DNA from: Synergistaceae bacterium
GTDB lineage: Bacteria > Synergistota > Synergistia > Synergistales > Synergistaceae
Length of the DNA stretch: 8,792 nucleotides
Direction: 5' to 3'
NCBI GenBank assembly: GCA_012728505.1
Contig: JAAYEY010000097.1
Coordinates: 1 to 8,792, forward strand
Shown here piece by piece: positions 1-6,886 of the stretch; position 1 is the stretch's first letter; each line of letters begins with the position of its first letter. Below the pieces are notes generated by a model. It searched no databases. It saw only the letters and a program-made list of their open reading frames with translations, and was not told the origin of the DNA. A program made the position numbers and the translations under genes.

Positions 1-404
1 CATCGGGCCTCATAAACGAGAGCTTCTTCCATATCAGGAAACACAACAGTTATGCAGGAGACAAAACTGGCCCGCCTGTCTTTTATATTTGCCATTTTAG
101 AAATAAGCCAGTTTGTCCTATCTTGGTCACTTCCCTGAACAACGCGGGCAGAGTTTATCCCAGGAGCTCCTTCGAGGGCAAGTACTTCGAGGCCACTGTC
201 ATCAGCAAGAGCAGGCATTCCAAGTGCTTTTGACCAAGCCGAAGCTTTCAGCATCGCGTTTTCTTCATAGCTCTTTCCGGTTTCATCAACATCTAGGACA
301 GTTTCAAAATCTCCTCCGTAAAGAAGTTCAATTCCTATCGGTTCGAAAGCGTCTTTCATCTCACGGTACTTATTTCTGTTTCCGCTCGCAAGAACTATTT
401 TCAT
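1..404 (-). CDS. rdgB: RdgB/HAM1 non-canonical purine NTP pyrophosphatase (3' part outside window)
   Basis: This gene encodes the house-cleaning enzyme that hydrolyses dITP, XTP and ITP to the monophosphates, keeping deaminated purines out of DNA and RNA in the cytoplasm. I translated 134 codons from the ATG at 404; the C-terminal third or so (family usual length about 195-200 residues) lies beyond position 1. Visible family signatures are the N-terminal LASGNRNK nucleotide-binding motif (residues 5-12), YEENAMLKA (47-55), the catalytic LADDSGLEV segment (D68/D69) and GAPGINSAR (79-87). The ATG overlaps the rph stop as ATGA. No Shine-Dalgarno is visible upstream, only a run of A and T, so translation is probably coupled to rph. 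The rph-rdgB neighbourhood is widely conserved and supports the call. Identification is firm; the end of the protein cannot be judged. Confidence 0.95.
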   Translation of the reverse strand, partial: MKIVLASGNRNKYREMKDAFEPIGIELLYGGDFETVLDVDETGKSYEENAMLKASAWSKALGMPALADDSGLEVLALEGAPGINSARVVQGSDQDRTNWLISKMANIKDRRASFVSCITVVFPDMEEALVYEAR

Positions 405-1147
405 CTTAAAAAAATTGTTTTTTCTTTTTCATTCAGCTCAAGCGCTTCCGCCTGAATCCGATGTATTTCGCAGATACCCTTCCATCCGAGCTTCAATATC
501 TCATCAAGCTCATCCCTAGAGAAGACTCCGCCTTCTCCTGTACCTTGAAGTTCCACGAAGTCTCCCTTAGAAGTCATTATGATATTTGCATCCACCTCTG
601 CAACAGAATCTTCTTCGTAGCAGAGGTCAAGCAACGGTATTCCATTGACCTTACCGACACTTACGGCTCCTATCTGAGTTTTTACAGGTATATCTTCTAT
701 GCGTGAGCTAAAGACCATCCATCTCAAAGCATCGAAAAGGGCGACAAAACCTGCCGATACAGATGCAGTTCTTGTGCCTCCGTCTGCTTGTAGAACATCA
801 CAGTCTATCCATATCGTTCTTTCTCCGAGCCTCGTCATGTCAACAGCTGCCCTAAGCGATCGACCAATTAGCCTCTGTATTTCAGTCCCTCTGGCGTTAG
901 GTTTTCCTTTGCTGATGTCCCTTTGGGTCCTCTGATGAGTTGCCCTGGGGAGCATTGAATACTCCGCGCTTATCCAGCCGTTGCCTGTACCCCGCATAAA
1001 AGGAGGGACCTTGTCTTCAACAGAAGCTGTGCAAAGGACCTTTGTATTTCCCCATTCAATAAGAGCTGATCCTTCTGCGTATCTGCTGAAACCTCTTTGG
1101 AACTTTATGGGTCTAAGTTCATTTGATTCTCTTCCGTCAATTCTCAT
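401..1147 (-). CDS. rph: Ribonuclease PH
   Basis: RNase PH is a phosphorolytic 3'-to-5' exoribonuclease that trims tRNA 3' ends, using phosphate and releasing nucleoside diphosphates; the family forms hexameric rings. I chose the ATG at 1147 because the protein then opens with MRIDGR and ELRPI, the usual family N-terminus, and an AGGA lies 9 bases upstream. This gives 248 residues, close to the family norm. An in-frame ATG at 1177 would add ten residues and overlap the upstream gene by 16 bases, but its ribosome site is poor. Family motifs are ARGTEIQRLIGRSLRA, the phosphate-binding QADGGTRTA, VDANIIMT and ELQGTGEGGVFSR. No active-site residue appears lost. The stop overlaps the rdgB start as ATGA; 14 bases separate it from the GerMN gene. 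Confidence 0.96.
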   Translation of the reverse strand: MRIDGRESNELRPIKFQRGFSRYAEGSALIEWGNTKVLCTASVEDKVPPFMRGTGNGWISAEYSMLPRATHQRTQRDISKGKPNARGTEIQRLIGRSLRAAVDMTRLGERTIWIDCDVLQADGGTRTASVSAGFVALFDALRWMVFSSRIEDIPVKTQIGAVSVGKVNGIPLLDLCYEEDSVAEVDANIIMTSKGDFVELQGTGEGGVFSRDELDEILKLGWKGICEIHRIQAEALELNEKEKTIFLR

Positions 1148-1156
1148 TATTTCATA

Positions 1157-1160
1157 TCCT
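1157..1160 (-). promoter_or_regulatory. Shine-Dalgarno deciding the rph start
   Basis: An AGGA lies between the GerMN stop (1162) and the ATG at 1147, with a 9-base spacer. The competing in-frame ATG at 1177 has only a weak GGA upstream, so this site favours the shorter RNase PH. Confidence 0.6.
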
Positions 1161-1161
1161 G

Positions 1162-2037
1162 TCAGTTGATCTCCCATGGACTTTTGAGATCCACAGGTGT
1201 ATTTTCTGATGATTCCTTACCCTCAATATAGAACTTGATTTTTTTGATTGGAGGAAAATTATCCTTCATTGTCTTGACAAGCCCGGTTATTACTAAAGCA
1301 GCTTTATCCTTGCCCAGTGTCTTCAAAGATGAAGTAAAAGCCCCAGTCATATCTACGTAGAGCCAGTCTCCGCTTCTAAAGACGTTAAGAACGCGGACGT
1401 TATTGTCTAGCATTTTTGTCTCTTTAAGCCCGTCGATGTACACTGAAGCTACTTTTTCAATATCATCTTCTACCATTCCTTTTTCGATTTCAATCTCTCT
1501 GGTAGTAAATGTTTTTCCTTCAGGAATATAGAGGTTATATTTTGCATTTCTCAACCCGGTAGAAACGTTTGAGCTCACACTAATTTGGGCGGCTTCAGTG
1601 CCGCTGCCTACAACATTTCCAACTCTGGGGCCTCCCTTTTTATCCGCCCAATTAAAGAAATAATTGGCCCCCAGGTATCCGCAGACAAAGAAGATAGCAA
1701 GAAGAGCTATCCAGGCAAAGATCCTTACAAGAAGAGGGGCCTTTTTACTGTCATCCTCTTCTTCTTCGAATTCATCGTCGTCGTAATTGTCTTCGTCTCT
1801 TTTCCGCGAACGGTCATTCATCATTTCATCTTCGGATTCAGATTTATCTTTTCCTGAAAATCTTGAGAAAAAACCCTCACGCAGGTTCTCTTTTTCCTCT
1901 TCATCTGGCCTATTTCTTTCGCGGGGGCTGTAATCCCTTTGCTGGCGAGAAAAACGTTTTACAGAGGGTTCATCCAAATCTTCTTCTTTTTTCTTTCTGA
2001 CTATAAAATGGCGTGTTTTTTCTTCAGGATCCCTCAT
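1162..2037 (-). CDS. GerMN-domain single-pass membrane protein with charged cytoplasmic tail
   Basis: A 291-residue protein in three parts. Residues 1-100 are very hydrophilic, first mixed charge (RKKKEED, RQQRDYSPRERNR), then strongly acidic around 82-97 (DDDEFEEEEDD). Residues about 102-127 form one membrane helix. Residues about 165-275 match the GerMN pattern: an opening beta strand (YNLYIPEG), a helix, the VNVFRSGD-like and WLYVDMT strands, a helix (ALVITGLVKTMK) and closing FPPIKKIKFYIEG. Charge distribution predicts the tail inside and the GerMN domain outside. GerMN domains occur in the spore germination protein GerM and in many envelope proteins of non-sporulating bacteria; their ligand is not settled. 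The neighbouring amidase and the Bacillus gerM-rph order suggest an envelope or cell-wall role. A consensus AGGAGG 8 bases upstream fixes the ATG. The long acidic tail is unlike classic GerM, which is a lipoprotein, so I assign no symbol. Confidence 0.85.
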   Translation of the reverse strand: MRDPEEKTRHFIVRKKKEEDLDEPSVKRFSRQQRDYSPRERNRPDEEEKENLREGFFSRFSGKDKSESEDEMMNDRSRKRDEDNYDDDEFEEEEDDSKKAPLLVRIFAWIALLAIFFVCGYLGANYFFNWADKKGGPRVGNVVGSGTEAAQISVSSNVSTGLRNAKYNLYIPEGKTFTTREIEIEKGMVEDDIEKVASVYIDGLKETKMLDNNVRVLNVFRSGDWLYVDMTGAFTSSLKTLGKDKAALVITGLVKTMKDNFPPIKKIKFYIEGKESSENTPVDLKSPWEIN

Positions 2038-2045
2038 ACACTATT

Positions 2046-2051
2046 CCTCCT
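2046..2051 (-). promoter_or_regulatory. Consensus Shine-Dalgarno of the GerMN gene
   Basis: AGGAGG with an 8-base spacer to the ATG at 2037, lying in the 23-base gap after the amidase stop. It is the strongest ribosome site within the operon body and suggests independent, efficient initiation here. Confidence 0.75.
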
Positions 2052-2060
2052 GTAATACAA

Positions 2061-3347
2061 TTACTGTACCGTAACCGGATGTTCGTTGATATAGGTTGAG
2101 ATCCCCGAAGCAAAGCTTCTGCAAAGGGCTTCTCTGTAGTTAACTGTGTTAAGTTTTTGCGCTTCTGTTCTGTCTGTGAGGTAGCCCATCTCTATCAATA
2201 CCGAAGGCATGCCGGCTCCTCTAAGTACATAGAAAGGTGCTTGCCTAACCTTACGCATCGGAAGTCCACTCGAATTTGCGGAACTGTGCAGCACCTCTGT
2301 CAGAGTAGTACTCTCATTAATTTTATCATTTTGCTGCATGTCTCCAAGTATTTTAAGCAAGAGTCTCGTCTTCTGGTCGGCACGTGCTACGTCCTGAGGC
2401 GTCTCTGCTCCTGCGCTTATTTCTTTATTCTCATAGATAGCGAGCTGCATAGCATCCTTGTCAGACGGAGGCGCCATTATATAAAACTCAAGACCCGCGG
2501 CATGTTTCCCTTTGGGCATTGCGTTGCAGTGGACACTGACAAAAACATTAGCCTTGTTGTTGTTTGCAAAGGCAGTTCTCTCGCCAAGCTTAAGATACAC
2601 ATCTGTTTTTCTGGTATATCGGACATCTATTCCTTGAGACTCCAATATATTTCCAAGCTGAAGTACTGCTTTAAGGTTTATATCTTTTTCCTTTATGCCG
2701 TTAGCTACAGCCCCGGGGTCATGCCCTCCGTGACCTGCATCAAGAACAACGATAGGTCTCTTACCTCCAGAAGTTACTTTGACAGGAAAAGGTGTGACAC
2801 CATCTTTTTTCTCTTCTTCAACAACAGATTTTTCAGGCTCAGCTATTTCTTCTTTTTCTGGTTTTTTCTGTTCGGAAATGGATTCTGGCTTCACTTTCTT
2901 TGACGGCTCTGCCTTCGTAGGCGTCTGGTCTGGCTCTAACCATTTCATACCCGGTTGTTTGCCTATCTCTGTATAGAAACGATCCAGTATGGTTATCATA
3001 GCTTTTGAGTCGGCCCACCAGTGGCCATCTTCGACCGCTATAGGATCGGGAAGGCTAAATATTGCTCCATTTACCCTTACCACACTTGAATTATTCCAGA
3101 ACTCCAACTTTTTGCCGTCTATCACAACAACTACGCCCTGAAGATTGCCTGTCCTTGCGAGCCCTAATGACTTTATAACCTCTTCAACAGCCACGTCTTT
3201 ACCTTTCAGCGAGTTGGTTCTGACAGATATGTCTCCCTTTTTTATATCACCGTGCCAAAGGGAAAGTGTTTCTGCAGATGCAGATAGAACCGTAATAAAT
3301 ATAAATAATAGAGCAAAGGAGAGGATCCACAATGCTTTTTTATTCAC
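2061..3347 (-). CDS. Secreted N-acetylmuramoyl-L-alanine amidase (Amidase_3)
   Basis: This zinc amidase cleaves the bond between N-acetylmuramic acid and L-alanine of peptidoglycan, a step in cell separation or wall turnover. From the GTG at 3347 it has 428 residues: a signal peptide (MNKK, hydrophobic core to about 20, likely cleavage after ASA at 25), an N-terminal beta-rich region (about 27-135) resembling AMIN or copper-amine-oxidase-like stalk domains, a lysine/glutamate/proline linker (about 140-190), and the catalytic domain (about 197-425). Zinc ligands fit H206 in [13 protein letters not shown]220 in KEKDINL and H273 in VSVHCNA; E386 in [10 protein letters not shown] is the expected catalytic glutamate. 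No ATG is available upstream. An in-frame TTG at 3398 would put an atypical segment before the signal peptide, so GTG, overlapping tldE by 8 bases, is preferred. A TTG six codons in is a lesser alternative. Which cell-division or remodelling role it plays cannot be told. Confidence 0.93.
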   Translation of the reverse strand: MNKKALWILSFALLFIFITVLSASAETLSLWHGDIKKGDISVRTNSLKGKDVAVEEVIKSLGLARTGNLQGVVVVIDGKKLEFWNNSSVVRVNGAIFSLPDPIAVEDGHWWADSKAMITILDRFYTEIGKQPGMKWLEPDQTPTKAEPSKKVKPESISEQKKPEKEEIAEPEKSVVEEEKKDGVTPFPVKVTSGGKRPIVVLDAGHGGHDPGAVANGIKEKDINLKAVLQLGNILESQGIDVRYTRKTDVYLKLGERTAFANNNKANVFVSVHCNAMPKGKHAAGLEFYIMAPPSDKDAMQLAIYENKEISAGAETPQDVARADQKTRLLLKILGDMQQNDKINESTTLTEVLHSSANSSGLPMRKVRQAPFYVLRGAGMPSVLIEMGYLTDRTEAQKLNTVNYREALCRSFASGISTYINEHPVTVQ

Positions 3348-4701
3348 CTGCAATGACAATATTTTCCACCACCAATGTAGGAGCAGCAGTCGACCCAAAG
3401 AAAATAAGGTCAGAACCGGCTGCGACTATGTTCTTCAAAAAATCCATCAAGTTCGAAGCAATTGTAACACCGCTCACGGGTCTGGTAATGCTACCATTTT
3501 CAATAAGCTGCCCCTTTGCGCCCACAGAAAAATCACCGCTGATCGGGTCTATCGTATGAAGTCCCATTAACTCTGTAAGATAAAGCCCCGATTTAACTCT
3601 GGATATCAGGGATTCATCTGTTTCGCTGCCCGCATCAAGCAACAGGTTGGATGCACCAACATCAGGAAGTGAAGACATACCTCTACATGCATTGCCCGTA
3701 GAGGTGACGCCGTCCTTCCATGCGTACTGTAGATTATACAGATAAGAGCGGGCAATGCCATCTTCTATAAGCAATGTTCTTCCGGTAGGCACTCCTTCTG
3801 CGTCCCACGAGCCTGTCCCTGCTTTCCAGGGTATTCTTCCGTCATCTCTAAGAGTGACGCAGGAAGAGGCTACCTGAGTTCCCAGACGATCCTTCATCAT
3901 CGACCTTCCTTTGTGTATCTCAGGGGCACAAAAAAGATCGCCAATTACATCTATAAGTGATGCAACAGTTTCAGGTTCTATTACTATTGTATAAGGACCC
4001 GTCTTCATAGGCCGCCCGCCGAGTGCTGAGACAGTTTTTCCTACGGCTTTCTGTGCAGTCTTTCTAATGTCAAGCTCGTCAAATCTTCTTGATTCTATTC
4101 CATGACCGCCCATTTCTGTGTTCTTACCGTCAGTAGCTATAACAGTTACTCCGCAGCTTGCACTACTTCCGCGCTCCCACCCATGAAGGCCGGTGGTGGT
4201 ACAGTAGAAAGTGGATCCCCATCCGTCATTCCAGGCTGCACTCCTTACAGACAATATACTGCTATCGGCAGACATGGCACTCTCTGTCATTATTTGGCAG
4301 AATTCCATCCTCTTCTGAGGGGTAATAGCGGTAATTTCAGGGTCTTCCAAATCAAGTGTTGGGTCAGGTGTTAACTTGCCCTCATAAAGCATTATGCCTT
4401 CTTCGGACTCAGAATTCCTGCAGTTGAAAAGACTCCATTCCACCAGTTCTTTTAGAGATGGTTTGTCGAGCCTGTTGCCGAAAGATATTCCCTGTCTGCC
4501 GTCAGACATAATCGTCCTTACACCTATTCCAGCGGTAAAACCGGTCACACATTCTTCTATCTCACCATCTTTAAGGGAGATCCCTGAACCGGCACCCTCC
4601 GAATATAGAACATCTGCTCCAGATACCCCCCCGCGTTTAGCCTCGTCCAGCATCCATTCTGACATGTATTCGACTTCTCCGCGGGAAAGGAATTCTGTCA
4701 C
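3340..4701 (-). CDS. tldE: TldE/PmbA family protein (metallopeptidase partner subunit)
   Basis: A homologue of TldE (PmbA), the partner of TldD in a heterodimeric protease that in E. coli takes part in microcin B17 maturation and CcdA degradation. The 453-residue length equals the family norm (about 450). The N-terminal domain starts with the GADVLYSEG and DGEIEE pattern, and the C-terminal part contains the family's [30 protein letters not shown] and GDFSVGAKG segments. The HExxxH zinc motif of TldD is absent, and the equivalent place reads [15 protein letters not shown], so this is the TldE type. The GTG at 4701 overlaps the threonine aldolase stop as GTGA, with GAGG 10 bases upstream. An ATG 12 codons in (4665), preceded by GGAGAAG, is a real alternative. 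No tldD is in the window, so the partner must lie elsewhere if present. Confidence 0.9.
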   Translation of the reverse strand: MTEFLSRGEVEYMSEWMLDEAKRGGVSGADVLYSEGAGSGISLKDGEIEECVTGFTAGIGVRTIMSDGRQGISFGNRLDKPSLKELVEWSLFNCRNSESEEGIMLYEGKLTPDPTLDLEDPEITAITPQKRMEFCQIMTESAMSADSSILSVRSAAWNDGWGSTFYCTTTGLHGWERGSSASCGVTVIATDGKNTEMGGHGIESRRFDELDIRKTAQKAVGKTVSALGGRPMKTGPYTIVIEPETVASLIDVIGDLFCAPEIHKGRSMMKDRLGTQVASSCVTLRDDGRIPWKAGTGSWDAEGVPTGRTLLIEDGIARSYLYNLQYAWKDGVTSTGNACRGMSSLPDVGASNLLLDAGSETDESLISRVKSGLYLTELMGLHTIDPISGDFSVGAKGQLIENGSITRPVSGVTIASNLMDFLKNIVAAGSDLIFFGSTAAPTLVVENIVIAGE

Positions 4702-5732
4702 TGAGAGATAACCTCAAGTATTATGGAAGCCGCTCTTTCAACATCTTCTCTGTCTACATCGAGATGTGTAACAAGGCGGATCCTTCGCGGCGAAAGAGCG
4801 TTTAAAAGAAGTCCGCGTTCGCTGCAGCTATTAACAAAAATTTCATCCGATGGGCAACTTTCAGTCAGTGAGAAAAACACCATATTCGTCATGTTCGGTA
4901 CTTTTTCTACACAGACCCCTCCGTTTATAAGGAGCTCGCACAGAAGTTTTCCATTAGCATGGTCTTCCGAAAGTCTGGAGATGTTATTCTTAAGTGCATA
5001 AAGACCTGCTGCTGCAACAATTCCTAGCTGACGCTGCGCCCCACCAAGCCTTTTTCTCGCTTTTTTTGCTTTTTCGATGAACTCATGCGATCCACAGAGC
5101 ATAGATCCCATAGGAGCCCCAAGCCCCTTTGAAAGACAGAACTGGATTGAATCCGCTTCTTTTGTAAATTCCTTTACGTCAACTCCGTAATAGACAGAAG
5201 CATTGAAAATCCTTGCTCCATCAAGGTGGACATGGAACCCCAGCCTGTGGCCTTCCCTAGCAACTTCCGCAAAGCGTTCAGGAGAAACGGCTATTCCTCC
5301 GGTATAATTATGAGTGTTTTCAAGACAAAGTATAGTAGTGTCAGGATGATGGATGTTGTTGTCTGCCCGGCTTGCAGGCTCAATATCTTGTACCTTCGGA
5401 ATACCCTCGTCATCATCAAGTGGGTATGGGCAAAGTCCGGCAACAGCGGAAAAACCACCTACTTCAGCATTCCAAACATGTGAACGTTTCCCGGCCAAGA
5501 GGCTCTCTCCATGACGTCCGGCTGCGAGAAATGAGATAAGGTTGCCCATAGTTCCGGAACATGCGTATATGGCAGCCTCTTTTCCCGTCAGTTCAGCGGT
5601 ATATTTTGACAGTGCATTAGATGAAGGATCATCACCGTATATATCGTCTCCTACCTCTGCATACGCCATTGCCTTGCGCATTTCTTCGGAAGGTCTTGTT
5701 ACTGTGTCACTGCGGAAATCCATAATTTTCAT
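4698..5732 (-). CDS. ltaE: Low-specificity L-threonine aldolase
   Basis: A PLP enzyme of fold type I that splits L-threonine or L-allo-threonine into glycine and acetaldehyde, in the beta-eliminating-lyase/threonine aldolase family. Length is 344 residues (E. coli LtaE 333). The N-terminus MDFRSDTVTRPS is the family hallmark, followed by VGDDIYGDDPS, the PLP-stacking histidine H85, ENTHNYTGG, HLDGARIFNA with D171 and R174, and the PLP lysine K202 in CLSKGLGAPMGS. All key residues align with the E. coli set H83, D168, R171 and K197. A strong GGAGGT 8 bases upstream supports the ATG at 5732 rather than M4. It appears to be the first gene of the six-gene run. It is followed by tldE with a GTGA overlap. 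Stereospecificity cannot be read from sequence alone. Confidence 0.95.
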   Translation of the reverse strand: MKIMDFRSDTVTRPSEEMRKAMAYAEVGDDIYGDDPSSNALSKYTAELTGKEAAIYACSGTMGNLISFLAAGRHGESLLAGKRSHVWNAEVGGFSAVAGLCPYPLDDDEGIPKVQDIEPASRADNNIHHPDTTILCLENTHNYTGGIAVSPERFAEVAREGHRLGFHVHLDGARIFNASVYYGVDVKEFTKEADSIQFCLSKGLGAPMGSMLCGSHEFIEKAKKARKRLGGAQRQLGIVAAAGLYALKNNISRLSEDHANGKLLCELLINGGVCVEKVPNMTNMVFFSLTESCPSDEIFVNSCSERGLLLNALSPRRIRLVTHLDVDREDVERAASIILEVISQ

Positions 5733-5740
5733 ATTTTAAT

Positions 5741-5746
5741 ACCTCC
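5741..5746 (-). promoter_or_regulatory. Shine-Dalgarno of ltaE
   Basis: GGAGGT with an 8-base spacer (ATTAAAAT) to the ATG at 5732. It decides for this start over the internal ATG three codons later. Confidence 0.75.
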
Positions 5747-5775
5747 ATCGGGTGATTTTCTGTAATTTAAATAAT

Positions 5776-5784
5776 TCTATAGCA
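5776..5784 (-). promoter_or_regulatory. Candidate extended -10 promoter for the ltaE operon
   Basis: On the minus strand the sequence reads TGC TATAGA AT, an extended -10 pattern (TGnTATA), about 44 bases before the ltaE ATG in a very AT-rich stretch. No convincing -35 lies 16-18 bases upstream. A second weak pair, TTGTAA and TTAAAT spaced by 17, overlaps it. A promoter is expected here because the nearest upstream gene ends over 300 bases away, but its exact place is a guess. Confidence 0.3.
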
Positions 5785-5866
5785 TCTTTACAACATTACA
5801 CTTTAATCAATAATTCAACTTTCCTATATGTTGTTATTAGTGATTTTAAGTCCTTCTTTCTAGTCT

Positions 5867-5889
5867 TCTCCACATGATTTTAGTGGAGA
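5867..5889. repeat. Hairpin, 7-bp stem
   Basis: TCTCCAC and GTGGAGA form a perfect 7-bp stem around a 9-base loop. No U-tract follows on either strand, so it is not a standard terminator. It lies directly beside a second hairpin. Confidence 0.55.
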
Positions 5890-5890
5890 T

Positions 5891-5919
5891 CCAGTGTCTT
5901 TGAATCTTTAAGTCACTGG
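5891..5919. repeat. Hairpin, 6+3 bp stem with one mismatch
   Basis: CCAGTG and CACTGG pair, followed after a T/T mismatch by CTT/AAG, closing a 9-base loop. It starts one base after the previous hairpin, and the stop codon of the 47-codon ORF (5908-5910) is inside it. No U-tract follows. Confidence 0.5.
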
Positions 5920-6051
5920 TTCCCCGATCTCGAAACGCACTCCAAATAGTTCGAATGCTAAGGTGTTCTTATAAGTTTCCTTGTCAGGAAACGGCATTCT
6001 CCTGATAAGTTGCGCCCGGGGAAGACGGTGGAGAAGTTGAGTCAATAACAT
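5908..6051 (-). CDS. Small unrecognised ORF, 47 residues; possible gene or relic
   Basis: I translated an open frame from the ATG at 6051 to TAA at 5908. The product begins MLLTQLLHRLPRAQLIRRM and ends in FELFGVRFEIGEPVT. It is protein-like: a basic amphipathic first half (RLPRAQLIRR) and a charged, aromatic second half, with no low-complexity sequence. It starts 7 bases after the PHP-domain stop, so it could be a coupled last cistron of that unit. Against this, no Shine-Dalgarno precedes 6051. An inner ATG at residue 19 has AGGAG only one base away, too close to work well. I recognise no family. It may equally be the surviving C-terminus of a lost gene, since the frame is closed by a TAG just upstream. 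Confidence 0.3.
   Translation of the reverse strand: MLLTQLLHRLPRAQLIRRMPFPDKETYKNTLAFELFGVRFEIGEPVT
5975..5992. repeat. Hairpin, 7-bp stem and 4-base loop
   Basis: GTTTCCT and AGGAAAC form a perfect stem around TGTC (GACA on the minus strand). It lies inside the 47-codon ORF. On the minus strand it is followed by TTATAAG, not a U-tract, so a terminator role is doubtful. Confidence 0.5.
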
Positions 6052-6058
6052 TTTACAC

Positions 6059-6886
6059 TTATATTTTAACCCCTAGCCTCGCCCAGGGAAGAAAATCTTC
6101 TGTAACAGCGATACCCAATTCAACTCCGTGGCTGTTTGAACCATGGAAGTCTGATCCGGCTGTAGGATAAAGGTCAAATCTATCTGCAATTTTTAGGTAC
6201 TTGTATGTCTGCTCAGGGCTATGACCAGAATACAACGCTTCTATACCCCAAAGGCCATTATCTTTAAGACGACGTAAAAGCTGATCCATTTTTTCATCAT
6301 CAAGATAGGTCTGAGCCGGATGAGCGAGAACTGCAAGTCCGCCTGCACCATTAATCAGCGAAATGCATTCTTCGGCAGTAAGCCTAGTCCTTTCCACATG
6401 AGCGCTTCCACCGTACCCTATATACTTTATGAAAGCTTCTCCCATGCTTGAAACATAGCCTTTCTGCATCATCAACCTTGCAATATGAGGTCTGGCTATG
6501 ACTTGCCCTTTTGAGAGAGCCTCGACATCTTCTATCTGAATATCTAAACCTAGATCCTGTAATTTTTTGCATATCTTAAGATTTCTAATATTTCTATTCT
6601 CTCTTATTTCGTCAAGTCTCTTTTGGAGTTCCACGTTTGATCTGTCTATACGGAACCCTAGTATATGCAGGGTGAAATCTGATTCGGCGGATAGTTCTAT
6701 GCCTTGTAGACCTTCCATCCCGTTTTCTTTGCACGCAGACATAAAAGGGGCAAGACCTTCTGTAGTATCGTGGTCCGTTAGACTTACAAATGACAGGTGT
6801 CTTTTCTTCGCAGCTTTAGCTATCGAATCTACGCTGAGCAACCCGTCAGAATAGTTACTATGAACATGCATATCAATCAAAATCAT
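6059..6886 (-). CDS. PHP-domain metal-dependent phosphoesterase (YciV/RNase AM-like)
   Basis: A 275-residue protein with the complete set of PHP motifs: HVHSNYSDG (H7, H9, D14), TDHD (38-40), GIELSA (E64), the histidine of LHILGF (H74), ARPHIAR (H134), LAHPA (H189) and AGSDFHG (D246, H248). Together these make the usual trinuclear metal site. The layout, with a helical insertion (about 85-160) between E64 and H189, matches the stand-alone PHP group that includes E. coli YciV (RNase AM) and bacterial enzymes hydrolysing 3',5'-bisphosphonucleotides such as pAp. A nucleotide, oligoribonucleotide or related phosphoester is therefore the likely substrate; the precise one is not readable. It is not a histidinol phosphatase by any context here, nor a polymerase PHP domain. 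The start directly follows the previous gene's stop (TAAATG), and the only GGAGGT is 13 bases away, suggesting coupled translation. Confidence 0.88.
   Translation of the reverse strand: MILIDMHVHSNYSDGLLSVDSIAKAAKKRHLSFVSLTDHDTTEGLAPFMSACKENGMEGLQGIELSAESDFTLHILGFRIDRSNVELQKRLDEIRENRNIRNLKICKKLQDLGLDIQIEDVEALSKGQVIARPHIARLMMQKGYVSSMGEAFIKYIGYGGSAHVERTRLTAEECISLINGAGGLAVLAHPAQTYLDDEKMDQLLRRLKDNGLWGIEALYSGHSPEQTYKYLKIADRFDLYPTAGSDFHGSNSHGVELGIAVTEDFLPWARLGVKI

Larger units (their letters stand above)
5747..6058. other. Intergenic region between the two minus-strand units
   Basis: About 310 bases without a recognised gene. The ltaE-proximal part (5747-5860) is very AT-rich and is the probable promoter region. 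The PHP-proximal part (about 5867-6051) has a more gene-like composition and holds a 47-codon ORF and three hairpins, listed separately. I see no canonical terminator (hairpin plus U-tract) on the minus strand, so how transcription of the yfcE unit ends is unclear, and read-through into ltaE cannot be excluded. Confidence 0.6.

Noticed and set aside
1148..1177. Longer rph start at ATG 1177
   Set aside because: It overlaps the GerMN gene, has a weak ribosome site, and adds residues before the conserved MRIDGR start.
2157..2903. A 248-codon open frame on the plus strand
   Set aside because: It lies antisense inside the amidase, which has a full domain set. Its translation is cysteine-, serine- and phenylalanine-rich with no motif, and no ribosome site was noted.
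3348..3398. Longer amidase start at TTG 3398
   Set aside because: It would place a tryptophan-rich stretch before an otherwise normal signal peptide and overlap tldE by 59 bases. The GTG at 3347 gives a clean MNKK signal sequence.
3340..4701. Calling this gene TldD
   Set aside because: The HExxxH zinc motif of TldD is missing, while TldE/PmbA segments are present.
5867..5992. Calling the hairpins rho-independent terminators
   Set aside because: None is followed by a T-run on either strand, so they are reported only as hairpins.
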